In this document: positions 6,937 through 10,593 of the stretch, piece after piece | Position numbering within the stretch: the stretch's first letter is position 1 | Layout of the letters: every line of letters begins with the position of its first letter | Assembly (NCBI GenBank): GCA_050694015.1 | Contig: JBOGWY010000040.1 | Coordinates: 1-10,593 of the forward strand | Source of the DNA: JBOGWY01 sp050694015 | GTDB taxonomy: Bacteria; Actinomycetota; CADDZG01; WHSQ01 | DNA length: 10,593 bases | Reading direction: 5' to 3' | Translations under genes and position numbers: made by a program | The notes under the pieces: generated by a model | What the model was told of the DNA's origin: nothing | The model's input: the letters and a program-made list of their open reading frames with translations, nothing else | Database searches by the model: none

Positions 6937-8523
6937 ATGGCCACCCAGGAGAGAGAGCCCACCGAGTCCGCCCGCCCGATCGAGGAGCGTCTCCAGGAGC
7001 TCCAGGGCCTACGGGCCGACGCCGTCCAGGCCGGGGGCGAGCAGGCGATCGCCCGCCAGCACGAGCGAGGGAAGCTGACCGCTCGCGAGCGGATCGAGAA
7101 GCTGTTGGACCCCGGGACCTTCGTCGAGACGGACCAGCTCGTCCGCCACCGCTCGCATGGGTTCGGCATCGAGAACCGCCGTCCCTACTCCGATGCGGTC
7201 GTGACCGGATGGGGAACGATCGACGGGCGCAAGGTCTTCGTGTTCGCGCAGGACTTCACGGTCTTCGGAGGGTCGCTCGGCGAAGTCATGGGCGAGAAGA
7301 TCTGCAAGATCATGGATCTCGCGCTGCAGACCGGCGCTCCCGTGATCGGCCTGAACGACTCCGGCGGCGCACGCATCCAGGAAGGTGCCGCGTCGCTCGC
7401 GGGCTACGGATACATCTTCGATCGCAACGTTCGTAGCTCGGGAGTGATCCCGCAGATCTCCGCAATCATGGGACCGTGCGCCGGCGGCGCCGTCTACTCC
7501 CCCGCGATGACCGACTTCACGTTCATGGTGTCGGAGACGTCGCACATGTTCATCACCGGGCCGGAGGTGATCAAGGCGGTGACGGGCGAGACCGTCACAC
7601 AGGAGGAACTCGGCGGCGCGATGAGCCACGCGTCCAAGTCGGGGGTCGCGCATTTCGTCGCGGCGAACGATGAGGACTGCCTCGACCAGATCCGTTACCT
7701 GTTGTCGTTCCTCCCGTCGAACAACTTCGAGTCGCCGCCGTACTTCCCTCCGACGGACGATCCTCATCGCGAGTGCAACGAATTGCTGGATCTCGTGCCT
7801 GCGTCGGCGAACAAGCCCTACGACATGCATCAGGTGATCGCGAGCGTGTTCGACGACGGCGAGTTCTTCGAGGTGCATCCACACTTCGCGCAGAACATCC
7901 TCTGTGGGTTCGCGCGGCTCGCGGGACATCCCGTCGGAGTCGTCGCGAACCAGCCGCAGGTACTCGCCGGAACGCTCGACATCGATTCGTCGGAGAAGGG
8001 CGCACGCTTCGTTCGCTTCTGCGACTCGTTCAACGTCCCGCTCGTTACGTTCGTCGACGTGCCCGGCTTCCTCCCCGGCACCGACCAGGAGTTCGGCGGG
8101 ATCATCCGTCACGGCGCGAAGCTCCTCTACGCGTTCACCGAAGCAACGGTGCCGCGCATGACGGTCATCACGCGCAAGGCCTACGGCGGCGCGTACGTCG
8201 TCATGAACTCGAAGCACATCCGCGCCGATATCTCGTTCGCGTGGCCGTCGGCCGAGATCGCCGTCATGGGGGCGGAGGGCGCCGTCAACATCATCCACCG
8301 CAAGGAGATCGGGTCGGCGGACGACGCCGAGGCCAAACGTGCGGAGCTGATCGGCGATTACAACGAGCGCTTCCTCACGCCGTACATCGCGGCCGAGCGC
8401 GGTTACATCGACGCGGTGATCGAACCGCAACTCACGCGCATCCGGCTGATCCAGTCGCTCGAGATGTTGCGGTCGAAGCGCGAGACGATCCCGCAACGCA
8501 AACACGGGAACATCCCGCTGTGA
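6937..8523 (+). CDS. pccB: Acyl-CoA carboxylase carboxyltransferase (beta) subunit, propionyl-CoA carboxylase type
   Basis: This subunit moves the carboxyl group from carboxybiotin to an acyl-CoA, typically propionyl-CoA to methylmalonyl-CoA. The 528 residues fit actinobacterial PccB/AccD5. The early KLTARERIEKLLDPGTF block, NDSGGARIQEG (140-150), the N-domain oxyanion loop GPCAGGAVYSPA (179-190) and the C-domain loop RKAYGGAYVVM (413-423) are all present. In PccB proteins the residue after GGAY is an aspartate (Asp422 of the Streptomyces enzyme) known to influence acyl-CoA choice; here it is Val421, so butyryl- or acetyl-CoA, or broad use, is possible. Epimerase in the same window supports a propionyl-CoA role. 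The stop codon overlaps the GTG of the next small gene. The alpha subunit with biotin carboxylase and biotin domains is not in the window. Confidence 0.93.
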   Translation: MATQEREPTESARPIEERLQELQGLRADAVQAGGEQAIARQHERGKLTARERIEKLLDPGTFVETDQLVRHRSHGFGIENRRPYSDAVVTGWGTIDGRKVFVFAQDFTVFGGSLGEVMGEKICKIMDLALQTGAPVIGLNDSGGARIQEGAASLAGYGYIFDRNVRSSGVIPQISAIMGPCAGGAVYSPAMTDFTFMVSETSHMFITGPEVIKAVTGETVTQEELGGAMSHASKSGVAHFVAANDEDCLDQIRYLLSFLPSNNFESPPYFPPTDDPHRECNELLDLVPASANKPYDMHQVIASVFDDGEFFEVHPHFAQNILCGFARLAGHPVGVVANQPQVLAGTLDIDSSEKGARFVRFCDSFNVPLVTFVDVPGFLPGTDQEFGGIIRHGAKLLYAFTEATVPRMTVITRKAYGGAYVVMNSKHIRADISFAWPSAEIAVMGAEGAVNIIHRKEIGSADDAEAKRAELIGDYNERFLTPYIAAERGYIDAVIEPQLTRIRLIQSLEMLRSKRETIPQRKHGNIPL

Positions 8524-8807
8524 GCCCGACCCGCAAGCCCCATCTCGAGCTCGTCGATCTCTCGGGAGACGCCTCGGAGGAAGAGAAGGAAGTGGTGCGA
8601 GCCGCGCTCGAAAAGATGGTCGAGGAGGAGCGCCAGGCGCTGGCGTCGTCACTGTGGTTGCGCGCTTCCCGGTCGCAGGGGCGACGGCTCGGCATGCTCG
8701 ACTATCGGGACCGTTTGAACCGCGACGATGCGTGGCGGCTCTCGGCCCGGTTCCCGTTCGGGGGCCGCGAGTACTCAGGCCTCCACGGCCGGGGCGACGC
8801 TAAGTGA
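8520..8807 (+). CDS. Small protein, candidate acyl-CoA carboxylase epsilon-like subunit
   Basis: The 95-residue product starts at a GTG that overlaps the carboxylase stop (GTGA, 8520-8523), so translation is very likely coupled. It has an acidic helix (EEEKEVVRAALEKMVEEERQ, 20-39), a central Trp46, a basic stretch (48-69) and a C-terminal AWRLSARFPFGG (71-82). Epsilon subunits of actinobacterial acyl-CoA carboxylases are small, are often encoded next to the beta subunit, and show the same order: an EE-rich helix, then a late WR-S-P motif. I therefore infer an epsilon-like role in stabilising the alpha-beta complex. Similarity is weak by eye, and an unrelated partner protein is possible. Its end overlaps the convergent SDR gene by 8 bases. 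Confidence 0.65.
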   Translation: MSPTRKPHLELVDLSGDASEEEKEVVRAALEKMVEEERQALASSLWLRASRSQGRRLGMLDYRDRLNRDDAWRLSARFPFGGREYSGLHGRGDAK

Positions 8808-9564
8808 TCGCGAGTCCTCCGTTGAGACTCAGCACCTGGGCCGTCACGAACGCGGCCTTGTCGCTAGCGAAGTAGGACACCGCCGCCGCCACCTCGTCGG
8901 CATGGACGAGACGCCGTAGGGGCGTCGCCTCGATCATCTTCTCCATGAGCTTCTCGCCGAGCTCGGTCTCGCGGATCCGATCGGTCATCGGCGTATCGGC
9001 CGGGCCCGGACAGATCGCGTTGACCGTGACCTTGTCGCGCGCGAGTTCGCGGGCCATCGACTTCGAGAACGCGATCACGCCGCCCTTGGCCGCCGAGTAG
9101 ACGGCTTCTCCGAGCGAGCCGACGCGGCCTGCATCCGACGCGATGTTGACGATGCGCCCGTAACCCGTTTGCTCGCAACGCTCGACGATACGCGGAGCGA
9201 TCGCGTAGATGCAGTTGAGGACGCCCATGAGGTTCACCGCGATCAGTCGATCCCAGATTGCAGGATCGCTCGCGAGGAAGAACCCAGGGATATCGAAGCC
9301 GGCGTTGTTGACGAGGCAGTCGATACCTCCGAAACGATCGGCCGCTGCTGCGGCAGCCCTCTCGACAGAGGCGGGGGACCCGACGTCGCACTCGACCACG
9401 AGCGCGGCTCCACCGACCTCTTCGATCTGCTTGACGGTGGTCTCGGCCCCCTCGACGTCGACGTCGGCAACGGCCACGGCGAGCCCATCCGCCGACAAGC
9501 GCTCTGCGATCGCGCGCCCGAGCCCCGATGCGGCTCCGGTGACGAACCCGACTCGCTCGCTCAT
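8800..9564 (-). CDS. SDR-family dehydrogenase, BadH-like / 3-hydroxyacyl-CoA dehydrogenase type
   Basis: This is a classical short-chain dehydrogenase of 254 residues. It has the cofactor loop TGAASGLG (9-16), Asp34 at the end of strand 2 suggesting NAD rather than NADP, NNAG (86-89), Asn111, and the catalytic Ser143, Tyr156 and Lys160. The run from ASDAGRVGS to EAVYSAAKGG, the NNAGFD start and the C-terminal VLSLNGGL closely recall BadH, 2-hydroxycyclohexanecarboxyl-CoA dehydrogenase of Rhodopseudomonas, as remembered. A CoA-ester hydroxyl substrate is therefore likely, though SDR specificity is hard to predict. The ATG directly follows the TAG of the upstream hydroxyacyl-CoA dehydrogenase (no spacer), indicating an operon with coupled translation. 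Confidence 0.9.
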   Translation of the reverse strand: MSERVGFVTGAASGLGRAIAERLSADGLAVAVADVDVEGAETTVKQIEEVGGAALVVECDVGSPASVERAAAAAADRFGGIDCLVNNAGFDIPGFFLASDPAIWDRLIAVNLMGVLNCIYAIAPRIVERCEQTGYGRIVNIASDAGRVGSLGEAVYSAAKGGVIAFSKSMARELARDKVTVNAICPGPADTPMTDRIRETELGEKLMEKMIEATPLRRLVHADEVAAAVSYFASDKAAFVTAQVLSLNGGLAIT

Positions 9565-10593
9565 CTACTTCTGCGTGTAGTCGTAGAAGCCGCGGCCCGT
9601 CTTGCGTCCGAGGTAACCCGCCCGAACCATGTGCTCGAGTAGCGGCGCCGGGAAGTAGCGCCGCTCGCGGAACTCCTCGTGTAGCGAGTTGAGGATCGCG
9701 TACGTCACGTCGAGGCCCACGATGTCCATCAGCGCGAACGGTCCTATCGGGTGACCGCAGCCGAGCTGCATCGCCGCGTCGATGTCCTCCGGCGAGCTGT
9801 AACCCCCTTCGTGCATCCGCACCGCGTCGTTCAGATAAGGGAACAGCAGGAAGTTGACGATGAAGCCGGCACGATCGCGGCAGCGAACAGGATGCTTCTT
9901 GATCGACTGCACCCACGCGAGCGAACGCTGCTCGACCTCTTCCGACGTGGCGACCGTGCGCACGACCTCGACCAGCTTCATGATCGGCGCCGGGTTGAAG
10001 AAGTGAAGGCCGAGGACGCGATCGGGCCGGTCGGTAACCGCTGCGAGGTCGACGATCGGCAGGCTGGAAGTCGTCGAGGCGAGGATCGCCTCGGGCTTCA
10101 CCGAGCGATCGATTTCTTTGAACATCTCGACCTTGATGTCGAGGTCCTCGGCGACCCCTTCGATGACCAGGTCGGCCTCGGCGAGGTCGGAGAACTCGAG
10201 CGTGGTGGTGATGCGCCCGAGGACCTCGTCGGCCGCGGCTTGCTCCATCTTTCCTTTGCCGACGGCCTTCTCGAGGCTCTTCGCGACCGCCCCCTTCGCC
10301 TTCTTGATGGACGATTCGCTGCGACCGCGCAGGATGACCTCGTTGCCGGCCTTCGCCGCGACCTCGGCGATCCCCGACGCCATCAGACCGGTTCCGACGA
10401 CGCCGACGGTATTCACGTCCGAGCTCGCGACGCCGGCCTCATCCGGGATCGCATCGATGATCTTGGGGGACTCCGGCGCCTCGTAGCGATAGAACCCGCG
10501 CCCTGTCTTGCGCCCGAGATAGCCGGCCACCAGGTACTGCTTGAGGAGCGGCGCCGGAGCATCCTGGTCGTCGCGGAACTGTCGCCACAACGC
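9565..10593 (-). CDS. 3-hydroxyacyl-CoA dehydrogenase with tandem modules, 5' end cut off by window
   Basis: This enzyme oxidises (S)-3-hydroxyacyl-CoA to 3-ketoacyl-CoA with NAD, the step before thiolase. The frame is open to the window edge, so the true start lies outside; the TTG at 10590 is not credible because the visible protein begins in the middle of a domain. Counting from that TTG, residues 1-40 are the tail of a first module ending YLGRKTGRGFYRY. A complete second module follows, with the Rossmann loop GTGLMASG (66-73), Ser175, His196 (HFFNP), Glu208 and Asn246 as catalytic or binding residues, GHPIGPFALMD in the C-terminal domain, and the same AGYLGRKTGRGFYDY ending. The full protein is thus likely near 590 residues with two modules. 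It is followed directly by the SDR gene. Confidence 0.92.
   Translation of the reverse strand, partial: ALWRQFRDDQDAPAPLLKQYLVAGYLGRKTGRGFYRYEAPESPKIIDAIPDEAGVASSDVNTVGVVGTGLMASGIAEVAAKAGNEVILRGRSESSIKKAKGAVAKSLEKAVGKGKMEQAAADEVLGRITTTLEFSDLAEADLVIEGVAEDLDIKVEMFKEIDRSVKPEAILASTTSSLPIVDLAAVTDRPDRVLGLHFFNPAPIMKLVEVVRTVATSEEVEQRSLAWVQSIKKHPVRCRDRAGFIVNFLLFPYLNDAVRMHEGGYSSPEDIDAAMQLGCGHPIGPFALMDIVGLDVTYAILNSLHEEFRERRYFPAPLLEHMVRAGYLGRKTGRGFYDYTQK

Noticed and set aside
7009..8652. Minus-strand open frame of 547 codons across the carboxylase gene
   Set aside because: Composition is Arg/Asp/Val/Leu-rich as expected for a shadow, while the plus strand has full carboxylase motifs over the same span.
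10588..10590. TTG at the right edge as start of the hydroxyacyl-CoA dehydrogenase
   Set aside because: The frame continues beyond the window and the first visible residues are the end of a preceding module, so the true start is outside.

Overview
The window comes from a high-GC bacterium that is probably an actinomycete in the broad sense (Actinomycetota). The evidence is strong GC bias at third codon positions, frequent GTG starts, several genes whose start codon lies 6-8 bases after a TANNNT -10 box (leaderless style), and a surface protein with an LPXTG-type sorting signal. The genus cannot be named from the sequence. An archaeal-looking PurM hints at a less-studied lineage, but that is inference.

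The window reads mainly as acyl-CoA metabolism. At the left edge is a thiolase on the minus strand (1-1105, C-terminus cut off). It is divergent from a crotonase-family enoyl-CoA hydratase/isomerase-like gene (1150-1926), and a 44-bp region between them can hold both promoters. A strong bidirectional hairpin terminator (1936-1980) separates the crotonase gene from a convergent gene for a secreted, Asp/Asn-rich, LPFTG-anchored surface protein (1990-2853, minus). A 203-bp divergent region (2854-3056) follows, with a TTGACA promoter, an inverted repeat, a stem-loop, a GC palindrome and G-runs able to form a quadruplex. Then come methylmalonyl-CoA epimerase (3057-3464) and an MFS transporter starting on the next base (3465-4733).

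Next are an AIR synthase (purM, 4776-5873) and, overlapping it tail to tail, a membrane-anchored coiled-coil protein of unknown function (5863-6807, minus). Divergent from the latter is the carboxyltransferase beta subunit of an acyl-CoA (propionyl-CoA) carboxylase (6937-8523). A 95-residue ORF overlaps its stop codon (8520-8807) and is probably a carboxylase epsilon-like subunit. The right end holds a minus-strand pair with no spacer: a 3-hydroxyacyl-CoA dehydrogenase with tandemly duplicated modules (9565-10593, start outside the window) followed by an SDR dehydrogenase resembling BadH (8800-9564).

Taken together, thiolase, crotonase, hydroxyacyl-CoA dehydrogenase and SDR cover beta-oxidation-type steps. 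The carboxylase and epimerase cover the first two steps of propionyl-CoA to succinyl-CoA conversion; the mutase and the biotin carboxylase subunit are not in the window. No CRISPR array, tRNA, rRNA, insertion sequence or phage gene was seen. I found no clear new multi-gene system. The best leads are the carboxylase with its small partner and altered specificity residue, the two compact divergent control regions, the leaderless starts, the archaeal-type PurM, and the unknown coiled-coil membrane protein with its upstream mini-ORF.
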